64,000 nucleotides of DNA from Acidimicrobiia bacterium UBA5794 (lineage in GTDB: Bacteria; Actinomycetota; Acidimicrobiia; Spongiisociales; UBA5794). Below, in pieces: positions 1 to 8,172 of the stretch (its first letter is position 1; every line of letters begins with the position of its first letter). Both the position numbers and the translations under genes were made by a program. Location of the stretch: assembly GCA_002418265.1 (NCBI GenBank), contig DIDS01000009.1:61234-125233 (forward strand), given 5' to 3'. The notes below the pieces were generated by a model that saw only the letters and a program-made list of their open reading frames with translations, did not search any database and had not been told where the DNA came from.

Positions 1-60
1 TCGAAAGTCCAAGTCCTCGTCTCATGCCCACAGTCTCCCCCGAGATCACCACTATTGAGC

Positions 61-128
61 TAACTGCTGGTTAACGGTGCACCATGTGTTGGGTAACCAA
101 GAGTCCGGAGGCAATCTGGCTCGGTAAC
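61..128 (+). promoter_or_regulatory. Candidate response-regulator direct repeats upstream of the two-component genes
   Basis: The core TAAC occurs at 61, 72, 94 and 125, within the region just before the response-regulator start. The first three are spaced 11 and 22 bp apart, which puts them on one face of the helix. OmpR/PhoB-type regulators bind direct repeats with an 11-bp period, so autoregulation is plausible. This is inference from spacing only; the four bases are a weak motif and the fourth copy is out of phase. Confidence 0.3.
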
Positions 129-136
129 GTGGTGTC

Positions 137-820
137 ATGGCAGCGATCCTGATCATCGAGGACGAGCAACGAATCCGCGAATCTCTTGCGAAACGTCTCG
201 CCGAGCGTGGACACGACGTCGAGACCGTCACCAATGCCATGGACGGGATCCAACGCGGTATCTCCGGCGATTTTGACGTGGTGATCCTCGACCTGGGACT
301 TCCTGATCTTGATGGCACCGAAGCGCTTCGAATGATCCGGGCCGTCAGCGACGTGCCCGTCGTTGTCGCAACCGCCCGAGACGACGAAACGGACATCATC
401 GCGGTTCTTGATGCCGGGGCAGACGACTATGTTGTCAAGCCCTACTCCGCTGACCATTTGGCAGCGAGGATCCGTGCCGTCATGCGACGCACGTCCGATG
501 CACCGGAAGACCACGTTGTTGTGGTCGGTGGTCTCCGACTGGATCGGGACAGCCATGAAGTGACACTCGACGGTGTCCCCCTCGAATTGACCGCCCGAGC
601 CTTCGACCTGCTTGCGTACCTGGCGTCGAACCCCAACAAGTTGGTGAGCAAGCGCGAACTGATGGCGGAGGTCTGGCATCAACCGTATGGGGGTGCGGAC
701 AAGACTGTCGATGTGCACGTCTCCTGGCTGCGCAAGGCACTCGGCGAAACCGCAACCGAGCCGGTCTACCTCCACACAAAACGCGGTGTCGGTGTCCGAC
801 TCGTGGACCCGACGCGGTGA
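137..820 (+). CDS. OmpR/PhoB-family DNA-binding response regulator
   Basis: A 227-residue transcription factor of a two-component system. The receiver domain (about residues 3-115) has the acidic pocket E8/D9, phospho-acceptor D52 in ILDLGLPD, and K101 in VVKPY. A C-terminal winged-helix domain (about 130-225) ends with the family-typical VDVHVSWLRKAL and GVGVRL segments. The start is ATG 137, because an in-frame TAA lies four codons upstream; no strong ribosome site precedes it. The gene overlaps the sensor kinase by 4 bases (GTGA), so the pair is co-translated. It is probably the regulator of the exported redox operon that begins at 2221. The signal sensed is not visible. Confidence 0.95.
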   Translation: MAAILIIEDEQRIRESLAKRLAERGHDVETVTNAMDGIQRGISGDFDVVILDLGLPDLDGTEALRMIRAVSDVPVVVATARDDETDIIAVLDAGADDYVVKPYSADHLAARIRAVMRRTSDAPEDHVVVVGGLRLDRDSHEVTLDGVPLELTARAFDLLAYLASNPNKLVSKRELMAEVWHQPYGGADKTVDVHVSWLRKALGETATEPVYLHTKRGVGVRLVDPTR

Positions 821-2121
821 GACGACGCCTGATCCTTCTCTCGATTGCCGTCACCGGCATGGTCGTTCTTGCGTTCCTCGTCCCCCTGTTCATCCTTGTC
901 TCGGATCTTGCACGCGACTCGGCCATCTCGGCTGGTGAGCGCGACGCAGAAAGTCTGGCGCGAGCACTCTCCGTCCTGACCGTAAATGAAGATCTGACGA
1001 CGGCCCTCGACGTCATCGGTGAGGACCGCATTTCCGATGTGAACGGATCCGTCATCCTGCCAAACGGCGACGTCGTCGGAGTACCGCTGTCGGAGGACAA
1101 CGACGCAGACGAGCAGGACTTGACCCTGGCCGAGGAAGGAAACTCATTCGTCGCTTCCGTACCGGGAGGTGCGGCCGTCTATGTACCAGTTGTCACGTCG
1201 GCCGGCACGGCTGTCGTGCGGGTTCTTGTGACCGATGAAAAAATCCATGCCGGCGTAGCTCGGAGTTGGGTGATCCTCGGAACACTCGGGCTCGGGCTTG
1301 TCGCTCTTGCGGCCTGGGTGGCGGATCGGCTCGGACGGTCGATGGTCATCCCTGTCAAGGAGCTGTCAGAGACAGCAGAGCGTCTCGGGGAGGGCGACCT
1401 GACCGCCCGTGTCAGTCCAGGGGGACCTCCAGAGATCGAAGAGGTTGGCCTTGAATTCAATCGTCTCGCGGATCAGATCGGGCGACTGCTCCAAGAAGAA
1501 CGAGAAACAGCTGCCGATCTGGCACATCGCCTTCGAACACCGCTCACCGCGGCGCGCCTCACCGTGGATGGTCTCGAGGATTCCTCATACAAGGACCGCC
1601 TCGTCTCTGATCTCGACGAGCTCCAGCGAACAACGGACTACATCATCCGTGAGGCGAGACGACCGGTCCGCCAGGAAGAGCATGCCTGGTGCGACCTCGG
1701 CACGGTTGTTGCAGACCGCGTCCGGTTCTGGGAACCGCTCGCAACCGAGCAGGAACGCGACATCTCGGTCACCGTCACCGACCTGCCGACACCGGTGTCG
1801 GCACCAGCAGTTGATATTGAAACGGCGATCGATGCACTCATCGAGAACGCGATCTCACACACGCAGCCTGGTATTCCGTTTGGAATCACCGTTTCACGCG
1901 TCGGGTCATTCGCACGCTTCGTAATCGAAGATGGTGGGCCGGGGCTGCCTGCAGAATTTGAGCTCAAGCGTGGAATGTCTCACGGTGACTCGACCGGACT
2001 CGGACTCGACATCGTCAGAAGAACCGTCGAGTCCGTCGAAGGTGCTCTCTCCATCGGGCGTTCTGAGTTGCTCGGCGGAGTGAGGATCCAACTCGACCTG
2101 CCGCTGTCAACGCCGTCCTAA
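817..2121 (+). CDS. Membrane sensor histidine kinase
   Basis: A 434-residue kinase starting at GTG 817, overlapping the regulator stop. An N-terminal membrane helix (about 5-27) and a second one near 150-170 bracket an extracytoplasmic sensing domain of roughly 120 residues. A HAMP linker follows (about 172-225). The H-box has His237 in LAHRLRTPL, and the ATPase domain shows the N-box (ALIENAISH), a G1 box (EDGGPGLP) and a G2 box (STGLGLDIV). It is an intact HAMP-type kinase that should phosphorylate D52 of its partner. The sensor domain is not one I recognise. Confidence 0.94.
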   Translation: MRRRLILLSIAVTGMVVLAFLVPLFILVSDLARDSAISAGERDAESLARALSVLTVNEDLTTALDVIGEDRISDVNGSVILPNGDVVGVPLSEDNDADEQDLTLAEEGNSFVASVPGGAAVYVPVVTSAGTAVVRVLVTDEKIHAGVARSWVILGTLGLGLVALAAWVADRLGRSMVIPVKELSETAERLGEGDLTARVSPGGPPEIEEVGLEFNRLADQIGRLLQEERETAADLAHRLRTPLTAARLTVDGLEDSSYKDRLVSDLDELQRTTDYIIREARRPVRQEEHAWCDLGTVVADRVRFWEPLATEQERDISVTVTDLPTPVSAPAVDIETAIDALIENAISHTQPGIPFGITVSRVGSFARFVIEDGGPGLPAEFELKRGMSHGDSTGLGLDIVRRTVESVEGALSIGRSELLGGVRIQLDLPLSTPS

Positions 2122-2220
2122 AGACTTTTTCCGTTCGTTTGCGGTCGATTAGCGCAGCGTTATCTCGCATTGACGCATGGTGTACCAGGAATCAGTACGA
2201 GTCGATCAAAGGAGATACAC

Positions 2221-2820
2221 GTGGCCACAAAGCGAAGCCCCAAGAAGATCACAGGATCACTGATCGCCGGAGCACTCCTTGTGCCGCTGACCGCCGTCGC
2301 CGCTGCGGCGCTGGTCGGGTCCATCACCAACGCACAGGGTGCCGAGGCAGCGTCCCCGACACCGGTCACCATGACTGTCGAACGGCCAGCCACGACACCA
2401 TCAGCAACACCGGAATCGGACACGGAAGCCACCATCGCCGCCTGCACATCGGGCGTCGAGACACTCCTTGCTGCTGAACGCGACGGGACAATCGATCCAC
2501 TCCAGACTGCCGCACTCGATGCTCTGCGCCAGATCTGTGAGCAAGAAGGAATGGCAATCGACGGTCCCCCGCTTCCCGAGCCCGTGGTCAAGGTCGTGAC
2601 CGTGAACCAGGCCGCGCCGGCCGGTGGGCAGGGCGAGAATCTGGCATGTTCCGACGACGACGATGCCTATGACGACGACGATGCATACGACGACGACGAT
2701 GCATACGACGACGAGTGCGATGACGTCGATGATCACCATGACGACGACCATGACCATGGTGATCACCATGACGATGATCACCATGATGACGGCGGCCACG
2801 ATGACGAGGACGACGACTGA
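2221..2820 (+). CDS. Exported protein with Asp/His-rich C-terminal tail
   Basis: The start is GTG 2221, set by a strong site AAAGGAG at 2208-2214 with 6-base spacing; upstream TTG codons have none. The 199-residue product has a signal peptide or membrane anchor (about 11-33), a Thr/Pro-rich stretch, and a short helical segment with two Cys. A 57-residue tail (about 143-199) is almost entirely Asp and His. The tail starts with three tandem DDDDAY units encoded by an 18-bp DNA repeat and then becomes His-rich. Such tails usually bind divalent metals; that is inference. It is the first gene of an operon with overlapping stops and starts running to 4946. No family is recognised. Confidence 0.85.
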   Translation: MATKRSPKKITGSLIAGALLVPLTAVAAAALVGSITNAQGAEAASPTPVTMTVERPATTPSATPESDTEATIAACTSGVETLLAAERDGTIDPLQTAALDALRQICEQEGMAIDGPPLPEPVVKVVTVNQAAPAGGQGENLACSDDDDAYDDDDAYDDDDAYDDECDDVDDHHDDDHDHGDHHDDDHHDDGGHDDEDDD

Positions 2821-3170
2821 TGCGATGGCTCAGTGCCCTCGCAGGACTCCTCGCCGCAGTATCCGCCATCGTGGTGCTGCAGGTGATCAACACCGCACCG
2901 ATCGATACGGGAGCAGACACCCAACCACTCCCACGTCCCACGGCGGTCTTCGCACCAGCAACGGTCGAGTCCAGTCCAGCCGGTCTGGTCCCCGACCTTC
3001 CCGGTGTGCCACCCGAGGTGGCTGCCGTCCTCGGTGAGTCCGGCTATTCGGTATTCGCTCAACCGGCCGAGGTTGACACACTATTGACGCCCGCAGTGGT
3101 CCAGACACTGGTGAGCCATGGGGCGATCCTGGTGGTTCCCGAACCAGACACCACAGATGGGAGCCGATGA
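2820..3170 (+). CDS. Small exported or membrane-anchored protein, unknown function
   Basis: A 116-residue product whose ATG overlaps the previous stop by one base (TGATG). It has an N-terminal hydrophobic segment (about 4-22), then a Pro/Thr/Ala-rich extracytoplasmic part. Near the C-terminus lies a short conserved-looking piece with repeated aliphatic residues (VLGESGYSVF and LVSHGAILVV). I recognise no domain. Its position inside the ApbE/haem-protein operon suggests an extracytoplasmic accessory role. It carries DTGADT, which resembles but does not match the flavinylation motif used by ApbE enzymes. Confidence 0.75.
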   Translation: MRWLSALAGLLAAVSAIVVLQVINTAPIDTGADTQPLPRPTAVFAPATVESSPAGLVPDLPGVPPEVAAVLGESGYSVFAQPAEVDTLLTPAVVQTLVSHGAILVVPEPDTTDGSR

Positions 3171-3505
3171 TGGCGAAGCGTATGACAGCGAGCCGAGTCG
3201 CCGGCATCACAGCATGGTCAGCAGCTGCCGTGGCATGGGGCACCGCAGCCGTCGCCTTCGTCACACCGGGATCGTCAACGGGAGCACCGGCGGTGGTGAT
3301 GGAACCCCCGCCACCGCTTGCTCCGATCCAGAGCTCCGTTACGGCACCGCAGGCTTCCCTGCCCGCGATGCCAGAGACCGGACTCGTCGTTGTTCGCTAT
3401 ACCCCTGTCGATCGTCCCGAGGCAGAGGTCGTCGTTGAGCGCCGGATCGTTGCGGCGACGACACCAAGTGCTCGTGCTCCACGCGTGAAGAGCTCCGGAT
3501 CGTGA
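3167..3505 (+). CDS. Small exported protein, unknown function
   Basis: A 112-residue product starting at ATG 3167 in an ATGA overlap with the previous gene, and itself overlapping the ApbE gene by 4 bases (GTGA). A membrane or signal segment covers about residues 9-31, followed by a Pro-rich linker and a short segment ETGLVVVRYTPVDRPE. The tail is basic and Ser-rich. No family is recognised. The double overlap makes it very likely translated with its neighbours. Confidence 0.75.
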   Translation: MMAKRMTASRVAGITAWSAAAVAWGTAAVAFVTPGSSTGAPAVVMEPPPPLAPIQSSVTAPQASLPAMPETGLVVVRYTPVDRPEAEVVVERRIVAATTPSARAPRVKSSGS

Positions 3506-4344
3506 TCGTCGACAAGCTCTCTGCGATGGGGACCACGTTCGAGACGCACACCGCATCCGGTGGGGAAGCCGTTGCGGTCCGACACCGCATCGCACGGCTC
3601 GAAGAACGGTTCAGCCGCTTCCTGCCCACCAGTGAGCTGACGCACATCAACACATCGGAAGGAGGCTGGCACGCCGTTTCCAAGCCGATGAGCCGTGTGC
3701 TTGAGGCAGCAGCAATGGTCAAGGATCGAACGGATGGACTCGTTGATGTCGGTGTTGGGGCAGCGGTCGTGGCATGGGGATATTCAAAATCGTTCGACGA
3801 TCTGTCGTCCCGTATCCAACGCAGCAGCCACGGGTCACAAACTGGGTGGAAGTTGCGCGATGGAGCCGTGCGGTTGGAGGTTGGAACCAAGCTTGATCTC
3901 GGTGGCATCGCAAAGGGCTGGACATGCGACGAGATCGTCGAATCGGGTATGGCACGCATGGTGTCCGCCGGCGGCGACCTCCGATCATCCGATCCCGACG
4001 TTGTCGTCGAAGTCGTGGACCACCTCAATGCCCCGGTTGCAGATATCCACGTCGGCCGGGGTGCCTTGGCGACGAGCTCCAGAATGAGACGTACGTGGAT
4101 GACCGATGCAGGTCCAGCGAATCATCTGATCGATCCACGGACGATGCGACCGGTGACATCGCCGATCACCCAAGCAACGGTGGTGGCCGAAACAGCTGTG
4201 GAGGCCGAGGCTGGCGCCAAGGCTGTCCTCCTTCATGGTGTGGACGGTCTGGCATGGGCAGATCAGCAGCCCTGGATCCGCCAGGCGGTTGCCGTCTGGC
4301 ATGACGGATCGGTCTTTGCCACCAAGGATCGGCGTGCGGCATGA
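3502..4344 (+). CDS. apbE: ApbE-family FAD:protein FMN transferase
   Basis: A 280-residue member of the ApbE family, which transfers FMN from FAD to a Thr/Ser of a partner protein. Visible family motifs are LDLGGIAKGW (131-140), SAGGDLR (155-161) and HLIDPRTMRPV (208-218). The start is GTG 3502, overlapping the upstream stop. Unlike many ApbE proteins, it has no signal peptide or lipobox. No protein with a clear FMN-binding domain or (D/S)GA(T/S) acceptor motif is encoded nearby, so its substrate is unknown. The overlap with the haem membrane protein downstream indicates a shared electron-transfer task. Confidence 0.9.
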   Translation: MIVDKLSAMGTTFETHTASGGEAVAVRHRIARLEERFSRFLPTSELTHINTSEGGWHAVSKPMSRVLEAAAMVKDRTDGLVDVGVGAAVVAWGYSKSFDDLSSRIQRSSHGSQTGWKLRDGAVRLEVGTKLDLGGIAKGWTCDEIVESGMARMVSAGGDLRSSDPDVVVEVVDHLNAPVADIHVGRGALATSSRMRRTWMTDAGPANHLIDPRTMRPVTSPITQATVVAETAVEAEAGAKAVLLHGVDGLAWADQQPWIRQAVAVWHDGSVFATKDRRAA

Positions 4345-4946
4345 ACGTCACGTGGATCATCGTTCGAGGATCGGGGATCGCTGCCTTCGTGTTGCTGAGT
4401 GCGTCGATGGTCTGGGGATTGTGGATCTCGACGAAGACCTTTGGTCGGGCAGTGAACGCAAAAGGACTCCAGTGGCTCCATGAGTCCCTCGGTCTTGCGG
4501 CAGTCGCCGCCACCGTCATTCACATGGTGTCGCTGTCCATGGACGAATTCATCGATTTTGGCTGGTGGGACATCATGATCCCCGGTGTCGCAACGTGGAA
4601 GCCGTTGGCGGTGTCCCTCGGTGTTGTCTCGTTCTGGTCAATACTCCTTGTCTCAGCAAGCTTTTATGCGAAGCGGTGGATCAGCCAGAGCGCATGGAGA
4701 TCGATTCACTATCTGTCATTCGGGGCGTTCCTCGCCGCCCTGGCGCACGGGGTGATGGCGGGCACAGACTCGGGAACACCATGGATGACAGCCCTGTATG
4801 TGGGAGCGGGAGTGGCCGTCGCCGCCCTCACTGCCATCCGTCTGGTGGCATCGTCGCGAAGTCAGGCGTCAGAAGTCACACGACCGACGACCGATGACCG
4901 ACGAGCGATGACCGATGACCGAAAGCAGAACTCGGAAGTCGGGTAG
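4341..4946 (+). CDS. Ferric-reductase-like transmembrane haem protein
   Basis: A 201-residue integral membrane protein of the ferric-reductase-like transmembrane type. It has about five helices and two His pairs with the spacing known for bis-haem coordination: H47-x13-H61 and H123-x12-H136. Such proteins move electrons across the membrane, often to flavin proteins outside. It overlaps apbE by ATGA. The last 35 or so residues are encoded by a GACCGAT-type tandem repeat and are rich in Thr, Asp and Arg, so the original C-terminus has probably been overwritten by the repeat. Confidence 0.85.
   Translation: MNVTWIIVRGSGIAAFVLLSASMVWGLWISTKTFGRAVNAKGLQWLHESLGLAAVAATVIHMVSLSMDEFIDFGWWDIMIPGVATWKPLAVSLGVVSFWSILLVSASFYAKRWISQSAWRSIHYLSFGAFLAALAHGVMAGTDSGTPWMTALYVGAGVAVAALTAIRLVASSRSQASEVTRPTTDDRRAMTDDRKQNSEVG
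4876..4945. repeat. GACCGAT-type heptamer repeat inside the 3' end of a gene
   Basis: About six imperfect copies of the 7-bp unit GACCGAT/GACCGAC are followed by a CGGAAGTC remnant. The block lies inside the coding end of the ferric-reductase-like gene and supplies its C-terminal residues and stop codon. Confidence 0.8.
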
Positions 4947-5022
4947 CCAAAGTCTGAAGACCGATATCGATCGCCTACCATTGTCGAGCGAGTACCGTGC
5001 CAACCGGCGAACAAGGGGTGCC

Positions 5023-5361
5023 ATGTCGGAAAGAGATGCAGTGAACATGCCCGACGGCAAGGACCTGCTGCGTGGAATGGGTTGGGAATCGCTTCCATTT
5101 TCGTGCCTTGGTCTCACTCGTCGGACGGGCGAGACCAAGGGCAACAGCATCTGGTCGTGGATAATCCTCATTCCGTGGTCCTCGAACGGGAAACCGTGGA
5201 TCGACGGGACAGAGATCCTTCCTGCCACGACCAAGACCGAGGCTGAAGAGCGCCAACAAATCATCGCCAAGATGCGGGGACTCCTCGACGATCGTTACGG
5301 GGAGACCGTTGCACACCGTGCGGTAGACGACTTCATCGCCGAGATCCTCGGCGAAACATGA
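5023..5361 (+). CDS. Hypothetical protein
   Basis: A 112-residue product. ATG 5023, preceded by AAGGGG at 5013-5018, is preferred over in-frame starts that lie in repeat DNA. The middle part is hydrophobic and Trp-rich (NSIWSWIILIPW), followed by an amphipathic C-terminal helix with many Glu and Arg. It overlaps the downstream septum-formation lipoprotein by ATGA. No family is recognised; it is probably cytoplasmic or peripherally membrane-associated. Confidence 0.6.
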   Translation: MSERDAVNMPDGKDLLRGMGWESLPFSCLGLTRRTGETKGNSIWSWIILIPWSSNGKPWIDGTEILPATTKTEAEERQQIIAKMRGLLDDRYGETVAHRAVDDFIAEILGET

Positions 5362-5792
5362 TCCGTACCTTTGGCGTCCTCATCGTTTTGGCCCTGGCAA
5401 CCAGCGTTGCCTCTTGCTCGAGCGTCCTCGAATTGAGCGTCGGTGACTGCTTCCAGGATTGGGAAGGCGCAACACAACTCGCCACGCAGCAGGTGAAAGG
5501 TGTCGAGACGGTGAGCTGCGACGTCCCGCACGACAACGAGGTCTACGCCCTGGTTGAGATGACGAAAGAATCGTTCCCCGGCGCCGCTGACGTTGAAACG
5601 GAGGCATACGAGTCCTGTCTTGAACACTTTGACGCGTTCGTCGGAACACCGTATGCCGATTCACGGCTCGACTTTGGCGCCTTGTTCCCCACCGCAGAGT
5701 CGTGGGAGACGGGTGATCGAACGATCATCTGCTTCGTCTACGACGTCGAATTCCTTCGGCTGACCGGCTCCATGGAGGGTTCGGGCATCTAG
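5358..5792 (+). CDS. Septum-formation-family lipoprotein
   Basis: A 144-residue protein with a lipobox (ASC, Cys near residue 20), so probably lipid-anchored outside the membrane. The mature part matches the actinobacterial Septum_form pattern: VGDCF near the N-terminus, V-x-CDVPHDNEVYAL, a FPG segment, a C-x-EHFDAFVG segment, and a closing PTAESWETGDRTIICFV. The Cys pairs are consistent with disulfides. The family was named for a role near division septa, but its biochemical function is unknown. Confidence 0.8.
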   Translation: MIRTFGVLIVLALATSVASCSSVLELSVGDCFQDWEGATQLATQQVKGVETVSCDVPHDNEVYALVEMTKESFPGAADVETEAYESCLEHFDAFVGTPYADSRLDFGALFPTAESWETGDRTIICFVYDVEFLRLTGSMEGSGI

Positions 5793-5796
5793 ACCT

Positions 5797-6999
5797 TCAG
5801 GACACTGGCTCCGAGCGTGTTACGAATCGTGAGACCGACAGTTCGTTGAAGACCGCCGCAAGCGCTACGGCGACCGCCAGTACCACGAGTGGCCAAAAAT
5901 ACGAGCCGAATGCATCCCTCCCGACACCGATCAAGGTGGGAGCAACCCCACCCGCGACTGCTGCCGCGGACCATTGCTTCCCCATGACGGACCCGAAGTC
6001 ATCACCTGCGAACCAGTCATTCATGATGACCGGCCGCAGCGGAAGCGTGAACCCGAAGAAGATGCCGAAGAATGCAAAGTGCGCCACCATCACGACCTCG
6101 GGCGTTCCGATGATCGCAAGGATCATGGCACCGACCAGCCCAACAACGCTCCAGGTGAGAATCGTTGTCGCTGCTACATGATGTGCCAAGCGGGGCGCCA
6201 GATACCTCCCCGGAAATGTCAGAACTCCTGAAACACCGGCCAGAATCGCGATCAACGCCACGTCAAAGCCCTGCTCCTCGAACACAGCCACGCGGTGAAA
6301 CAGCATGCTGTTCATCGATGCGAACAACAGCACGACGGCGAGGGTCTGAAAGCCGAGGCGTCGATCCTCGACGAATCGTCTCCATCTGACCGGTGGCGGT
6401 GGTTTGGGACGATGGGTGGAAGGCTTGTCCTTGGGAAGGAACACGATCGATACGATGAGACCAGCGACAAGGATCGCAGTCCCGTAGGCAAATGTGGTCT
6501 GCCTCCAACCGAATTGGTCGACGGCATACCCCGTCAGTGGAAGGAACACGGGGCCTGCAAGACCCCCGATGACCACCAAGAGTGCAATGGCGTGGTTGCG
6601 CTTGTTCGCTCCGACCCACAATCCGACGGCAACGAATGCAGGTTCATACAACGTCATCGCTTGTGCTGGCCCAAGCAAAAGCCAAAACGCAAGGACGACA
6701 ATCCAACCGCTGTCGGTCAGTGAAACGGTCGCAAGCGCCAGGAAGGCAAGCACGGCACCGAGGATCATCAGACCCCGCACGGCATGATGGTCCGCCCATC
6801 GACCCACCCGTGGAGCGACCAGCCCAGCGATCACCACGGAACCACCGAACGCGAGGGACAGCAGGGAAATGGAGAACTCTCCTCCAGCTGCGTTCTCGGT
6901 GAGCAGCACCGACATCGCATACAGCTCGACGCCGAAGGCGATGAACACGAAGGCGGCGATGGCCACAACGGTGGCACGGGGATATCGGTCAGGCATCAT
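5797..6999 (-). CDS. Major facilitator superfamily transporter
   Basis: A 400-residue protein with about twelve hydrophobic helices and the MFS loop after helix 2 (APRVGRWADHH). It is a secondary transporter in the cytoplasmic membrane. The N-half (helices 1-6) and C-half (from about residue 215) are separated by a basic Pro-rich loop (KPSTHRPKPPPPVRWRR). Substrate cannot be read from sequence; the oxalate/formate-antiporter-like subgroup is one possibility. It converges on the septum lipoprotein with a 4-base gap and is transcribed alone. Confidence 0.85.
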   Translation of the reverse strand: MMPDRYPRATVVAIAAFVFIAFGVELYAMSVLLTENAAGGEFSISLLSLAFGGSVVIAGLVAPRVGRWADHHAVRGLMILGAVLAFLALATVSLTDSGWIVVLAFWLLLGPAQAMTLYEPAFVAVGLWVGANKRNHAIALLVVIGGLAGPVFLPLTGYAVDQFGWRQTTFAYGTAILVAGLIVSIVFLPKDKPSTHRPKPPPPVRWRRFVEDRRLGFQTLAVVLLFASMNSMLFHRVAVFEEQGFDVALIAILAGVSGVLTFPGRYLAPRLAHHVAATTILTWSVVGLVGAMILAIIGTPEVVMVAHFAFFGIFFGFTLPLRPVIMNDWFAGDDFGSVMGKQWSAAAVAGGVAPTLIGVGRDAFGSYFWPLVVLAVAVALAAVFNELSVSRFVTRSEPVS

Positions 7000-7011
7000 G
7001 CGAGCCTAGGT

Positions 7012-7064
7012 CGGAAGTCAGAAGTCAGAAGTCAGATGACCGATGACCGATGACCGAAGTCAAG
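7012..7064. repeat. Mixed heptamer tandem repeat
   Basis: About three copies of a GAAGTCA unit run directly into about three copies of GATGACC and then another CGAAGTC. It fills the gap between the MFS gene start and the GNAT gene end. Confidence 0.85.
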
Positions 7065-7089
7065 AGTTCAGCTGTTGACCTCCACGAAG

Positions 7090-8121
7090 TCAGGAGTCTT
7101 TCAGGTACGCGGCGATGACATCCGTGGTTGCTTGATAGCCGAGGACCGAGTTGCGTGGTTCGAACCCAATCTGCATGTTGATGCCGAGCATGGCATCGTT
7201 GGATTTGGCATTCTCGGTCTTGATCCGAACCGCTCCTGGCCAGCGTTCAACACCCCGAAGAATCGCTGTGGCCTTGATCCACTTGCCAAGGGCGTGCCCT
7301 CGGTGATCTCGGTGAACCATGGTCAGGGTTGTTTGCATCGTATCGGGATCCGAGAACCGGTACAGCAATTCGGTGAAGCCAACAAGCTCACCGGATTCGA
7401 GATGGCGTACGACAACGGTGATGAACTCCATCACGTTCTTCGCCTTGGCGATCCAGTCACGGACATCATCCGCCGATGTTGCGAATGGCTCCATGTCGAG
7501 GTCCTCCATCGGCATGTCCTCGTCAGCCATGACGTTCAGTTCGGCAATCGCGCCGTAGTGCTCTTCGGGGTAGTCGTCCTCCCAGATGAGGACCTCGTAT
7601 CCCGGAGCGCGACCCCGTCCCTCGGAACGCCATCGCTCAAGCATGTCGATATCGAGAGCGTCAACATCAACAATGTTGATGTGCTCGCGAATTCCGATCT
7701 CGGCATGGACAGCTTCAGAGAACGCCACCCCAGCTGGCATCGACTCGAACGTGTCAACGGTCACCACGGTCCGCCCATGAGCGACCGCCATCTCGAGGGC
7801 TTTGGCAAGAAGAGCCTTGCCGACACCTGAGCGTCGATGCCCAGGATCCACGAGGAGCTGCAGCCATTGCAGATGGGCATTGGAGCCATCGGTGAAGTGG
7901 GCAGGAATGACCAGACCGATGACTGCCCCGTCTGAATCAGTCGCCACGAAATGCCACACCGTCATCGTTGGTCGATCTGCTCGCGATCGATAGTCCGCAA
8001 CCGTCATGGGGCGATGATGTGGATTCAGTTCCTCCCACACCGTGTTGTACAGCGGCATCATCACCTCGGCGTCTTCATCGCTGGTCAGTGGAAAGATCTC
8101 GTGCAGGACGTGTTCGGTCAT
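7090..8121 (-). CDS. Tandem GNAT-domain acetyltransferase
   Basis: The start is ATG 8121, since the upstream in-frame ATG would overlap the divergent gene's control region. The 343-residue product has two GNAT folds. The first (about 1-150) shows the acetyl-CoA loop DPGHRRSGVGKALL; the second (about 185-340) shows VHRDHRGHALGKWIK. The two-domain layout resembles mycothiol synthase and related actinobacterial acetyltransferases, but the substrate is not predictable. It is divergent from the ABC-F gene. Confidence 0.82.
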   Translation of the reverse strand: MTEHVLHEIFPLTSDEDAEVMMPLYNTVWEELNPHHRPMTVADYRSRADRPTMTVWHFVATDSDGAVIGLVIPAHFTDGSNAHLQWLQLLVDPGHRRSGVGKALLAKALEMAVAHGRTVVTVDTFESMPAGVAFSEAVHAEIGIREHINIVDVDALDIDMLERWRSEGRGRAPGYEVLIWEDDYPEEHYGAIAELNVMADEDMPMEDLDMEPFATSADDVRDWIAKAKNVMEFITVVVRHLESGELVGFTELLYRFSDPDTMQTTLTMVHRDHRGHALGKWIKATAILRGVERWPGAVRIKTENAKSNDAMLGINMQIGFEPRNSVLGYQATTDVIAAYLKDS

Positions 8122-8172
8122 GGCGTACCTCGACGGGAAGGCGCCACACGATAGCGTGCCCATACTTGGGGT

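Noticed and set aside
71..775. Minus-strand frame opposite the response regulator
   Set aside because: The plus strand encodes a complete receiver and winged-helix protein.
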